This document shows, piece after piece, positions 1-5,213 of a stretch of DNA of 5,264 bases. This DNA comes from Clostridia bacterium (GTDB taxonomy: Bacteria > Bacillota_A > Clostridia > Christensenellales > Aristaeellaceae). Within the stretch, counting starts at the first letter, position 1; the number at the start of each line of letters is the position of its first letter. The stretch is taken from positions 1-5,264 of the forward strand of contig JAGBAU010000299.1 in assembly GCA_017938785.1 (NCBI GenBank), read 5' to 3'. A program made the position numbers and the translations under genes. Below the pieces are notes generated by a model, which saw nothing but the letters and a program-made list of their open reading frames with translations, did no database searches and was not told the DNA's origin.

Positions 1-233
1 CCCATGATGTGGCGGCCGATCATGCGGCCTGCAACGGCAACAACCTTGCCTTCCAGTTCTGCATAGTTTTCAATAACTTCGGTGGACAGGTGGGTGCGGT
101 CAAATTTGGTCAGCACATAGGGATCCTTACCGGCTTCCACCAGTCCCTGCAGCTTTTCCAGACGAATACGGTTCTGTTCGGACAGTTCCTTCTGGGTCAT
201 TTCGGGGGTATTTACAACATTCTTATCTGCCAT
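1..233 (-). CDS. lysS: Lysyl-tRNA synthetase, class II, N-terminal fragment (cut by window edge)
   Basis: This enzyme charges tRNA-Lys with lysine in the cytoplasm, using ATP. Only the first 77 codons are here, against about 500 in the full protein, so the catalytic class II motifs lie outside the window. The visible part fits the LysRS start: a helical segment with ELSEQNRIRLEKL at about residues 17-29, then GKDPY (35-39), KFDRTH (43-48), and the opening of the anticodon-binding OB fold with LEGKVVAVAGRM (60-71). The ATG at 233 is chosen because GAGAGGAG lies 7 bases upstream (241-248). It follows greA by 85 bases on the same strand, an arrangement common in Firmicutes, so the two are probably co-transcribed. 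The identification rests on the N-terminal pattern and the neighbour; the catalytic part cannot be checked here. Confidence 0.88.
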   Translation of the reverse strand, partial: MADKNVVNTPEMTQKELSEQNRIRLEKLQGLVEAGKDPYVLTKFDRTHLSTEVIENYAELEGKVVAVAGRMIGRHIM

Positions 234-270
234 GAATAAGCTCCTCTCGAAATTCAGGGGTTTCATAGAA

Positions 271-299
271 CAACCGGCCTGTGATAGACACGCCGGTTG
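271..299 (-). other. Stem-loop between greA and lysS
   Basis: CAACCGGC (271-278) pairs perfectly with GCCGGTTG (292-299). After one C-C mismatch, TGT (280-282) pairs with ACA (288-290), leaving a 5-base loop. In the direction of transcription the hairpin is followed by TTCTATGAAA, which has no proper U run, so it is probably not a full terminator. It could be an mRNA processing or stability element that separates greA and lysS expression, or a weak attenuator. Its function is inferred only. Confidence 0.5.
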
Positions 300-318
300 A
301 AAGGGTTCTGTTGGTAAA

Positions 319-792
319 TCAGCGCTTGCGGATGCTCAGAATCTTCAGCTGAATCTTGCCGCCGGGGGTATTGGCTTCGACTACATCGCCCAGATGTGCA
401 CCGATGAGGGCCATGCCGATGGGAGATTCATTGGAGATGAACAGCTTGCTGGGATCTGCCTCGGTGAATCCGACGATGGTGTAATCGTCCTCCTCATCGT
501 ATTCCATATCCAGCACGCGGACCACATTGCCCAGAGAAACCACATCGGTGGAGGCGGCGCTGTCATCAATGAAGTTGGCAGTGCGCAGGATCTGTTCAAT
601 GCGGCTGATATTGCCATAAACCTCGGCTTCCTTTGCCTTAGCTGCATCGTACTCGGCGTTTTCGCTCAAATCGCCAAAGCCACGGGCAGTCTGAATATCT
701 TCGGCAACCTGCTTCTTTGCCTCAATCAGTTCAGCAAGCTCGGCTTCGAGTTTTTTCTTATCGGTAAGGGTCAACTGACGGGTTTCAGACAT
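319..792 (-). CDS. greA: Transcription elongation factor GreA
   Basis: GreA enters the secondary channel of RNA polymerase and stimulates cleavage of backtracked RNA, which rescues stalled complexes. The 157-residue length is typical. Residues 1-75 form the N-terminal coiled coil, with the signature GDLSENAEYDAAK at 40-52; the acidic tip residues D41 and E44 needed for cleavage are both present. Residues 80-157 form the FKBP-like domain that binds polymerase, with ISNESPIGMALIGAHLGD (119-136) and NTPGG (141-145). The ATG at 792 is preceded by AGGAGGT (801-807) with 8 bases between, which decides the start. It is the first gene of a unit driven by the promoter at 891-919 and is followed by lysS. 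The leader of about 90 bases carries a terminator-like hairpin (841-875). Confidence 0.97.
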   Translation of the reverse strand: MSETRQLTLTDKKKLEAELAELIEAKKQVAEDIQTARGFGDLSENAEYDAAKAKEAEVYGNISRIEQILRTANFIDDSAASTDVVSLGNVVRVLDMEYDEEDDYTIVGFTEADPSKLFISNESPIGMALIGAHLGDVVEANTPGGKIQLKILSIRKR

Positions 793-840
793 GGGATAAA
801 ACCTCCTGGCACCATTCCAAGGTAAATAAAATTACACAAA

Positions 841-875
841 TAAACACTGCATTATGTATCCGGATGCAGTGTTTA
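841..875 (-). promoter_or_regulatory. Leader hairpin of greA, possible attenuator
   Basis: TAAACACTGCAT (841-852) and ATGCAGTGTTTA (864-875) form a perfect 12-bp stem with an 11-base loop. On the minus strand the stem is followed by TTTGTGTAATTTTATTT, a U-rich but interrupted tract, while the plus-strand side has no T run. This points to function in the greA direction. The hairpin begins only about 10 bases after the predicted transcription start and ends more than 30 bases before the greA ribosome site. It could terminate part of the transcripts early, giving an RNA of about 50 bases, or act as a 5' stabilising stem-loop. Confidence 0.65.
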
Positions 876-890
876 CTCGGACTATGGATC

Positions 891-919
891 ATTATACGCC
901 GGGCGGATAGAATTGTCAA
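891..919 (-). promoter_or_regulatory. Consensus housekeeping promoter of greA-lysS
   Basis: On the minus strand TTGACA (919-914) and TATAAT (896-891) match the sigma-70/sigma-A consensus at all 12 positions, with the ideal 17-base spacer. The predicted start is near 883-885, giving a greA leader of about 90 bases. Upstream of the -35 box, 930-948 is made almost only of A and T and could act as an UP-like element, though it lies slightly further out than usual. A promoter this close to consensus suggests strong constitutive initiation, with control left to the leader hairpin downstream. Confidence 0.9.
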
Positions 920-967
920 GCAGAGCAGGTTAATTCAAATATAATATAGCCTATCCAGCGGACATAA

Positions 968-1019
968 GAAATCCGGGCCATAATCCACGGCCCGGATTTC
1001 GGGAAAATACTTTGATCCA
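968..1019. repeat. Hairpin repeat, copy 1 (relative of 5214-5259)
   Basis: GAAATCCGGGCC (968-979) and GGCCCGGATTTC (989-1000) form a perfect 12-bp stem with the 9-base loop ATAATCCAC. Downstream, CTTTGATCCA occurs at 1010-1019. The hairpin at 5214-5246 has the same stem length, a loop that differs at one base, and CTTTGATGCA after it, in the same orientation. This copy sits between the importer operon terminator and the greA promoter. Neither strand has a long T run after it, so it may be a second weak terminator or an insulator for readthrough, or a dispersed intergenic repeat. Confidence 0.7.
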
Positions 1020-1035
1020 ACAGGACAGAAACACA

Positions 1036-1070
1036 GAAAACCTGCCCCTTTCTTGCCGGGGCAGGTTTTC
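1036..1070 (-). terminator. Intrinsic terminator of the ABC importer operon
   Basis: GAAAACCTGCCCC (1036-1048) and GGGGCAGGTTTTC (1058-1070) form a perfect 13-bp GC-rich stem with a 9-base loop. In the minus direction the stem ends in TTTTC followed by TGTGTTTCTG, a usable U-rich tail. It starts 44 bases after the stop codon of the binding-protein gene, the last gene of the operon. Because of its A and T ends it may also work on the plus strand. The stretch 793-1114 without a gene is filled by this element, the hairpin repeat, the greA promoter and the greA leader. Confidence 0.87.
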
Positions 1071-1114
1071 GTCAGACTATAACACGGCAGTTACTGCCAG
1101 TGGCGGCTCTCCAC

Positions 1115-2092
1115 TTACAGGCCCAGAACCTCTTTGTAGTCTTCGATGGTTGCGATCTGAACGCCGGTGTTGATGAACTTGGCGTTGAGGGCCTCGTCGA
1201 AGGTAGCTTCAACTTCTTCGCCCTTGATCAGCTTAACCAGGGTTTCTACGCAATACTTACCCATGTTGTAGAAGTTCTGGCCAACTGCAACATCGAGAAC
1301 GCCAGCCTCGAAGAAGGCGGGAGTGGTCTCGGGGAAGATATCAACGGTGACGATCTTGTGGTTTTCGTCAGCCAGCTTCCAAGCGTTGGTGTTGGGCATT
1401 GCGGTTACGTCTACAGTGTAGGGCCAGCCGCCAGCCATGAACCATGCTTCGATGTCGCCGCCGTTGGCGTTGCAGTATGCTTCTACGCCGTCGATGGCTT
1501 CGTTTACGTTATCGTTGCAGGCAAACTCATAAACGGTCTTGATGTTGGAACCGGCGATGGCATCCTCGAAACCGTCGATACGAGCTTCGATATCGTTTGC
1601 ACCGGGGATACCGGCCAGAACTGCAACGCGAACCTCTTCCAGACCGGAATCCTTGTACAGGTCGATCATGTATTCGCCGCAGGTGTAACCAGCCTTGTAG
1701 TTTTCGGTGCCGATGTAGTACTCACGCATGGAGTTGGGGGAGTCAACGTCGTAGCAAACAACCTGGATGCCTGCTTCGATAGCTGCATTGATGGAAGCCA
1801 TCAGAGCGTCGCCGGTGGTGCAGGAGATAGCAATGCCATCTACGTCGCCGCGAGCGATCAGGTTGAGCATGATGTCATTCTGCTCTTCTGCAACAGCCTG
1901 CATGGGAGACTGCCACTCAGCCTTGATGCCCAGAGCTTCTGCGGTTTCCTTCATGCCCTTTTCGGCATCGAGGAAAACAACGTTGCCCAGCTGCTGGCCG
2001 ATCATTGCAACGGTGATGTCTTCTTCAGCCATTGCGGGGATCATGGACAGAGCCATAATCAGTGCGAGGATCATAACGAGAATCTTCTTCAT
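1115..2092 (-). CDS. Sugar ABC transporter substrate-binding protein (RbsB-like, Peripla_BP_4 type)
   Basis: This is the extracytoplasmic receptor that captures the substrate and delivers it to the permease. It has 325 residues. Residues 1-22 are a signal peptide: MKK, a hydrophobic run, then AMA before EE at 23-24, fitting signal peptidase I cleavage. There is no lipobox cysteine. The mature part has the two-lobe type I fold: GNVVFLDAEKGMKETAEALG (36-55), GDVDGIAIS (82-90), YDVDSPN (114-120), YIGTENYKAG (126-135), EARIDGFEDAI (169-179) and TVDIFPETTPAF (249-260). By comparison with E. coli RbsB, D115, R171, D251 and Q272 fall at substrate-contact positions, but the equivalents of R90 and N190 seem absent, so ribose is not assured. 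The start is set by GGAGGA (2101-2106) 8 bases upstream. It is the last operon gene, with an intercistronic hairpin ahead of it and a terminator behind. Exact substrate: unknown. Confidence 0.92.
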   Translation of the reverse strand: MKKILVMILALIMALSMIPAMAEEDITVAMIGQQLGNVVFLDAEKGMKETAEALGIKAEWQSPMQAVAEEQNDIMLNLIARGDVDGIAISCTTGDALMASINAAIEAGIQVVCYDVDSPNSMREYYIGTENYKAGYTCGEYMIDLYKDSGLEEVRVAVLAGIPGANDIEARIDGFEDAIAGSNIKTVYEFACNDNVNEAIDGVEAYCNANGGDIEAWFMAGGWPYTVDVTAMPNTNAWKLADENHKIVTVDIFPETTPAFFEAGVLDVAVGQNFYNMGKYCVETLVKLIKGEEVEATFDEALNAKFINTGVQIATIEDYKEVLGL

Positions 2093-2116
2093 GGGGTAAT
2101 TCCTCCATTCTTTTTT

Positions 2117-2143
2117 AATTAAACCGGCTGTGCCGGATTAATT
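2117..2143 (-). promoter_or_regulatory. Intercistronic hairpin ahead of the binding-protein gene
   Basis: AATTAA (2117-2122) and CCGGC (2124-2128) pair with GCCGG (2132-2136) and TTAATT (2138-2143) across one A-A mismatch, with a 3-base loop. On the minus strand it is followed by AAAAAAG and then the ribosome site, so there is no U run and it is not a terminator in that direction. Its place between permease and binding-protein genes suits an mRNA stability element that raises the level of the binding protein, which importers need in excess. The role is inferred. Confidence 0.55.
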
Positions 2144-2146
2144 CAA

Positions 2147-3118
2147 TCAGGCCTTGGACTTGCGAACCTGGTCAATGGAAACGGCTACGATGATAACCGT
2201 ACCAATGATCAGGGTCTGGAAGTAGGAGTCTACGCTCAAAAGAACCAGTGCGTTTCTCAAAACACCGATGATTGCTGCGCCGATGACGGTACCGACAACC
2301 GTGCCTTCACCGCCGGACAGGGAGCTGCCGCCGATAACAACGGAAGCGATGGCGTCCATTTCAAAGCCCGCGCCTGCGGTGGGCTGGGAAACGCCCAGCT
2401 TGGATGCATTCATGATGCCTGCGAAGGCTGCGGTCACACCAGAAAGGATGAAGCAAAGGAACTTCAGGCGGGTAACGTTGATACCGGAGATACGGGTAGC
2501 CTCTTCATTTCCGCCCAGGGCGAAGATGCGGCGGCCGGTGGTGGTCTTGTTGCGGAAGATGGCAAACAGCACGATGATGATCAGCATTGCATAAACCGCG
2601 ATCGGGATGCCCAGGATGTAGCTCTGGCCCAGCCACAGATAGCCGCTGCCCAGGCCGGAAATGGGATAGCCCTTGGTGGTAATGTAGCAAATGCCGCGGA
2701 AAATCTGCTGGGTACCCAGGGTTGCAATGTAGGGGGGCAGCTTGCAGTATACAACCAGCAGGCCGTTTACAAAACCGCAGCCTACACCTGCCAGCAGACC
2801 CAGGAGGATGGCCGGGAAGGCGGGAATTCCAGCCTTAACAGCCAGTGCAGAAACAACGCCTGCCAGGCCGTAGATGGCGCAGATGGAAATATCGATGCCG
2901 CCCAGCATGATGACCATGGAAACGCCCAGGCCGGCGATTGCATAAGCGGAGAAGGAACGTGCAACATTCCAGATATTGGTCATATCCAGGAAGGCAGGCT
3001 TCACGATGGAGAGCGCTACGCACATAACAACAAAGATCAGCAGGATGGTAATGGTAGAGGCGTTTGCGCCCTTGAACAGCTGCGCAATGCCGCCGGACTT
3101 CTTGGTATTTTCGCTCAT
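2147..3118 (-). CDS. Sugar ABC transporter permease (RbsC-like, BPD_transp_2 family)
   Basis: This integral membrane subunit forms the transport channel, probably as a homodimer. It has 323 residues, normal for RbsC-type permeases. Hydrophobic segments are visible at about 22-40, 56-76, 82-96, 101-125, 165-188, 218-238, 255-266, 272-295 and 300-316. Family landmarks are GGIDISI (73-79, usually GGIDLSV), TLGTQQIFRG (133-142), the cytoplasmic loop TTTGRRIFALGGNEEATRISGIN (about 192-214) that contacts the ATPase, and a DAIASVVIGGSSLSGGEG stretch (255-272). The start at 3118 has the ribosome site AAGGGAG about 8-10 bases upstream. Only 21 bases separate it from the ATPase stop codon, and 54 bases from the binding-protein start, so the three genes form one operon. 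Confidence 0.94.
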   Translation of the reverse strand: MSENTKKSGGIAQLFKGANASTITILLIFVVMCVALSIVKPAFLDMTNIWNVARSFSAYAIAGLGVSMVIMLGGIDISICAIYGLAGVVSALAVKAGIPAFPAILLGLLAGVGCGFVNGLLVVYCKLPPYIATLGTQQIFRGICYITTKGYPISGLGSGYLWLGQSYILGIPIAVYAMLIIIVLFAIFRNKTTTGRRIFALGGNEEATRISGINVTRLKFLCFILSGVTAAFAGIMNASKLGVSQPTAGAGFEMDAIASVVIGGSSLSGGEGTVVGTVIGAAIIGVLRNALVLLSVDSYFQTLIIGTVIIVAVSIDQVRKSKA

Positions 3119-3139
3119 AAACTATCTCTCCCTTCCGGA

Positions 3140-4630
3140 TCAGGAAATGGCCAGCTTCATGATGGATTCCTGGCTTGCATCGGCACGGTCAATTTCGCCC
3201 TTGATGCGGCCATCGTGCATGACGTAAATGCGGTCGGCCATGCCCAGAACCTCAGGCAGCTCAGAGGAAATCATGATGATGGCAACGCCCTGCTTGGCCA
3301 GTTCGCTCATCAGGGTGTGGATTTCCTTCTTGGCGCCGACGTCGATGCCGCGGGTGGGTTCATCCAGAATCAGAACCTTGGGATGGGTGGCCATCCACTT
3401 GGCGATGACAACCTTCTGCTGGTTGCCGCCGGAGAGGTTCATGATCAGCTGTTCGATGGACGGGGTTTTGACCTTCAGCTTGGAAACGTATTCATCGGAG
3501 AGGCTCTTTTCACGCTTCTTATCGATGAACCAGCCGTTTGCCACGCTGTTGAGCGCTGCAAGGGAAGCATTTGCGCGGATGGTCTGCTTCAGGATCAGGC
3601 CCTGCTCCTTGCGGTCCTCCGGAACGAAGCCGAGACCGGCGTTCAGGGCGTCCACGGTGGAATTAATTTCTGTCTGCTTGCCATTTACGAAGATCTCGCC
3701 GGTTTCGCGGCGGTCCACTGCAAACAGCGCGCGCATAACTTCACTGCGGCCGGCGCCAACCAGGCCTGCAAAGCCTACGATTTCGCCTGCACGCACGTTG
3801 AAGGAGATATCCTTCAGGAAGTTCTTGGTGGAGAGATTCTTGACTTCCAGCACGATATCGCCGATGGGTGCTTCTTCCTTGTGGAATATATCGTTTACAT
3901 CGCGGCCGACCATGGCGGCGATGACCTGCTGTTCGTCAACCTCACCGGTGATCATGTGCTGAACCATGTCGCCGTCGCGCATGACTGCAATTTCATCGGA
4001 AATCTCGAAGATTTCGTTCATGCGGTGGGAAATGAATACGATGGCAACGCCCTCGGAGCGGAGCTTGCGGATGATTTCCATCAGCATGGCGGTTTCCTTA
4101 TCCGTAAGGGAGGAGGTGGGTTCGTCCATGATGATGAGCTTGGAGTTGAAGGACAGGGCCTTGGCAACTTCAACCATCTGCTTCTGAGCGGTGGACAGCC
4201 TGCGGGTCATGGTGTGGGTATCGATGGTGAGACCAACGCGGGCAAGCAGCTTGGCAGCTTCTTCGTGCTGGGTCTTCTTATCCACGAAACCATTCTTCTT
4301 TTTCTCTCGGCCAACGAAGATGTTTTCGGCGATATCCATGTTGTTGAGGACGCTCAGTTCCTGATAGATGATGCTGATGCCCAGCTGGCGGGAATGCAGG
4401 GGAGAAGCGATCTCCACACTCTTACCCTCAAGCAGGATTTCACCGGCGTCGCGCTTATGCACACCGGAGAGAACCTTCATCAACGTGGATTTTCCCGCCC
4501 CGTTTTCGCCCACCAGAGCAAGCACCTTGCCGGGATAGATGCTCAGGCTGACGTTATTCAGGGCCAGTACGCCGGGGAACTGCTTGGTGATGCCCCTCAT
4601 CTCCAGGAAGGGCGCCGTAGCTGCGCTCAT
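3140..4630 (-). CDS. Sugar ABC transporter double ATP-binding protein (RbsA/MglA-like)
   Basis: This cytoplasmic ATPase has two fused nucleotide-binding domains that power import through the permease. Its 496 residues match the family. Domain 1 has Walker A GENGAGKST (41-49), Q-loop Q90, a degenerate signature LSTAQKQ (145-151), Walker B LIIMDEP (165-171) and H-loop H202. Domain 2 has a degenerate Walker A GLVGAGRSE (289-297, R in place of K), VPEDRK (336-341), a full signature LSGGNQQK (399-406), Walker B VLILDEP (419-425), and serine at the H-loop position (S455). One composite site (Walker A of domain 1 with the signature of domain 2) therefore looks competent and the other degenerate, as is normal in this family. 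AAAGGAG (4641-4647), 10 bases upstream, fixes the start. First gene of the operon, promoter at 4703-4731. The family covers ribose, galactose, xylose and others; substrate is not assigned. Confidence 0.96.
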   Translation of the reverse strand: MSAATAPFLEMRGITKQFPGVLALNNVSLSIYPGKVLALVGENGAGKSTLMKVLSGVHKRDAGEILLEGKSVEIASPLHSRQLGISIIYQELSVLNNMDIAENIFVGREKKKNGFVDKKTQHEEAAKLLARVGLTIDTHTMTRRLSTAQKQMVEVAKALSFNSKLIIMDEPTSSLTDKETAMLMEIIRKLRSEGVAIVFISHRMNEIFEISDEIAVMRDGDMVQHMITGEVDEQQVIAAMVGRDVNDIFHKEEAPIGDIVLEVKNLSTKNFLKDISFNVRAGEIVGFAGLVGAGRSEVMRALFAVDRRETGEIFVNGKQTEINSTVDALNAGLGFVPEDRKEQGLILKQTIRANASLAALNSVANGWFIDKKREKSLSDEYVSKLKVKTPSIEQLIMNLSGGNQQKVVIAKWMATHPKVLILDEPTRGIDVGAKKEIHTLMSELAKQGVAIIMISSELPEVLGMADRIYVMHDGRIKGEIDRADASQESIMKLAIS

Positions 4631-4666
4631 TTGGCATACACTCCTTTGAACAATTTGCCGGACTGC

Positions 4667-4698
4667 ATAGTTTTCTAACTATACAGATACCTAACTAA
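4667..4698 (-). promoter_or_regulatory. Operator-like repeats at the start of the ABC operon transcript
   Basis: CTAACTA occurs twice as a direct repeat, at 4675-4681 and 4691-4697, offset by 16 bases. The first copy is also the right half of a perfect dyad, ATAGTT-TTCT-AACTAT (4667-4682). Read on the minus strand these are TTAGTTAG and ATAGTTAG. The outer copy covers the predicted transcription start (near 4696) and the inner one lies about 15-30 bases downstream, where a repressor would block transcription. The half-sites resemble, but do not match, the DtxR-type half-site TTAGGTTAG. The binding protein is not known. Confidence 0.45.
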
Positions 4699-4702
4699 TC
4701 AT

Positions 4703-4731
4703 ATTATGTCATGTTTAACATTGTTTATCAA
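4703..4731 (-). promoter_or_regulatory. Promoter of the ABC importer operon, with a dyad in its spacer
   Basis: On the minus strand, TTGATA (4731-4726) and CATAAT (4708-4703) are separated by 17 bases, each one or two bases off consensus. The predicted start is near 4696, giving a leader of about 65 bases before the ATPase gene. The spacer contains a perfect dyad, ATGTT-T-AACAT (4711-4721), another candidate protein-binding site. No obvious catabolite (cre-type) site was found. Confidence 0.7.
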
Positions 4732-4769
4732 CCCGCTAAACAAAGCGCCCCTCTTTTGTAGAAAAAACT

Positions 4770-4798
4770 TTGCAAACACAGCATTTTTATGGTATGAT
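4770..4798 (+). promoter_or_regulatory. Promoter of the DtxR-family regulator gene
   Basis: TTGCAA (4770-4775) and TATGAT (4793-4798) have a 17-base spacer. The predicted start is near 4805, leaving a leader of about 22 bases with the ribosome site AGGAGGT at 4815-4821. An imperfect 19-base dyad, GTATGATAGCTTAAGATAC (4792-4810, six of nine pairs matching), covers the -10 box and the start point and could be an autoregulatory operator. The promoter is back to back with that of the importer, the two -35 boxes being about 40 bases apart. Confidence 0.7.
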
Positions 4799-4826
4799 AG
4801 CTTAAGATACGAACAGGAGGTACCCA

Positions 4827-5201
4827 ATGCGCATCACTGAAGCCACGGAAAACTACATGGAAGCAATCCTGATTCTCGGCCAGCAGCTCGGCTCGGTAAG
4901 GGCGGTGGATATCGCCAATTACCTGGGCTTCTCCAAGCCGACGATCAGTCAGTATATGAAACAATACGTTCAGCAGGGCCTGGTTGAAATCGGCGGCGAC
5001 GGCCACATCAACCTCACCGAAGAAGGCCTCAAGGTTGCTGAATCCACACTGGAAAAGCACCGCATCATCTCCGCCATCTTCATCGCCCTGGGCGTAAGCG
5101 AAGAGGTCGCCCTGGAGGACGCCTGCAAGGTGGAACATGACCTGAGCGAAGAAACTTTCAACTGCATGAAGGAATACTACCTGAAGCATCTCCGCAAATA
5201 A
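4827..5201 (+). CDS. DtxR/MntR-family metal-dependent transcriptional repressor
   Basis: A cytoplasmic DNA-binding repressor that uses iron or manganese as co-repressor. It has 124 residues: a winged helix-turn-helix at about 1-65 (VRAVDIANYLGFSKPTISQYM at about 24-44, wing GDGHINLT at 57-64) and a helical dimerisation and metal-binding domain at 66-124. It lacks the C-terminal SH3-like domain of DtxR and is slightly shorter than the 142-residue B. subtilis MntR. Aligned by eye with these, the metal-ligand positions are N9, E12, H78, C100, E103 and H104. The Cys-x-x-Glu-His set is that of iron-sensing DtxR/IdeR (C102, E105, H106), while N9 replaces DtxR Met10 or MntR Asp8. Start fixed by AGGAGGT 5 bases upstream. 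It is transcribed away from the importer operon and is followed by a hairpin. Metal and target genes are not determined. Confidence 0.9.
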   Translation: MRITEATENYMEAILILGQQLGSVRAVDIANYLGFSKPTISQYMKQYVQQGLVEIGGDGHINLTEEGLKVAESTLEKHRIISAIFIALGVSEEVALEDACKVEHDLSEETFNCMKEYYLKHLRK

Positions 5202-5213
5202 AACCACACAAAA

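Noticed and set aside
9..239. A 76-codon plus-strand open frame at the left edge
   Set aside because: It is opposite the start of lysS, whose minus-strand reading has a strong ribosome site and recognisable family sequence.
289..297. ATPase Walker A with Arg in place of Lys, and a degenerate signature in the first domain (residues 289-297 and 145-151 of the gene at 3140-4630), considered as possible inactivation
   Set aside because: This asymmetry is usual in RbsA/MglA-type double ATPases; the other composite site is intact, so the gene is not considered broken. The coordinates given here are residue numbers.
234..318. A T-box riboswitch ahead of lysS
   Set aside because: The gap is only 85 bases with one simple hairpin and no room for the T-box specifier stem and antiterminator.
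394..825. A 143-codon plus-strand open frame opposite greA
   Set aside because: Shadow of greA, and it runs through the greA ribosome site into its leader.
1086..1115. Two short inverted repeats just after the binding-protein stop codon (GGCAG-TTA-CTGCC and AGTGG/CCACT)
   Set aside because: Arms of only five bases next to a much stronger terminator at 1036-1070; likely chance.
1100..2122. A 340-codon open frame on the plus strand, opposite the whole binding-protein gene
   Set aside because: Same cause: the sense strand clearly encodes a family protein with signal peptide, ribosome site and terminator; the antisense translation resembles no known family.
3215..4678. A 487-codon open frame on the plus strand, opposite almost all of the ATPase gene
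   Set aside because: It is the mirror of a certain coding gene. Long antisense open frames arise from codon bias, the translation shows no recognisable domain, and no convincing ribosome site was noted.
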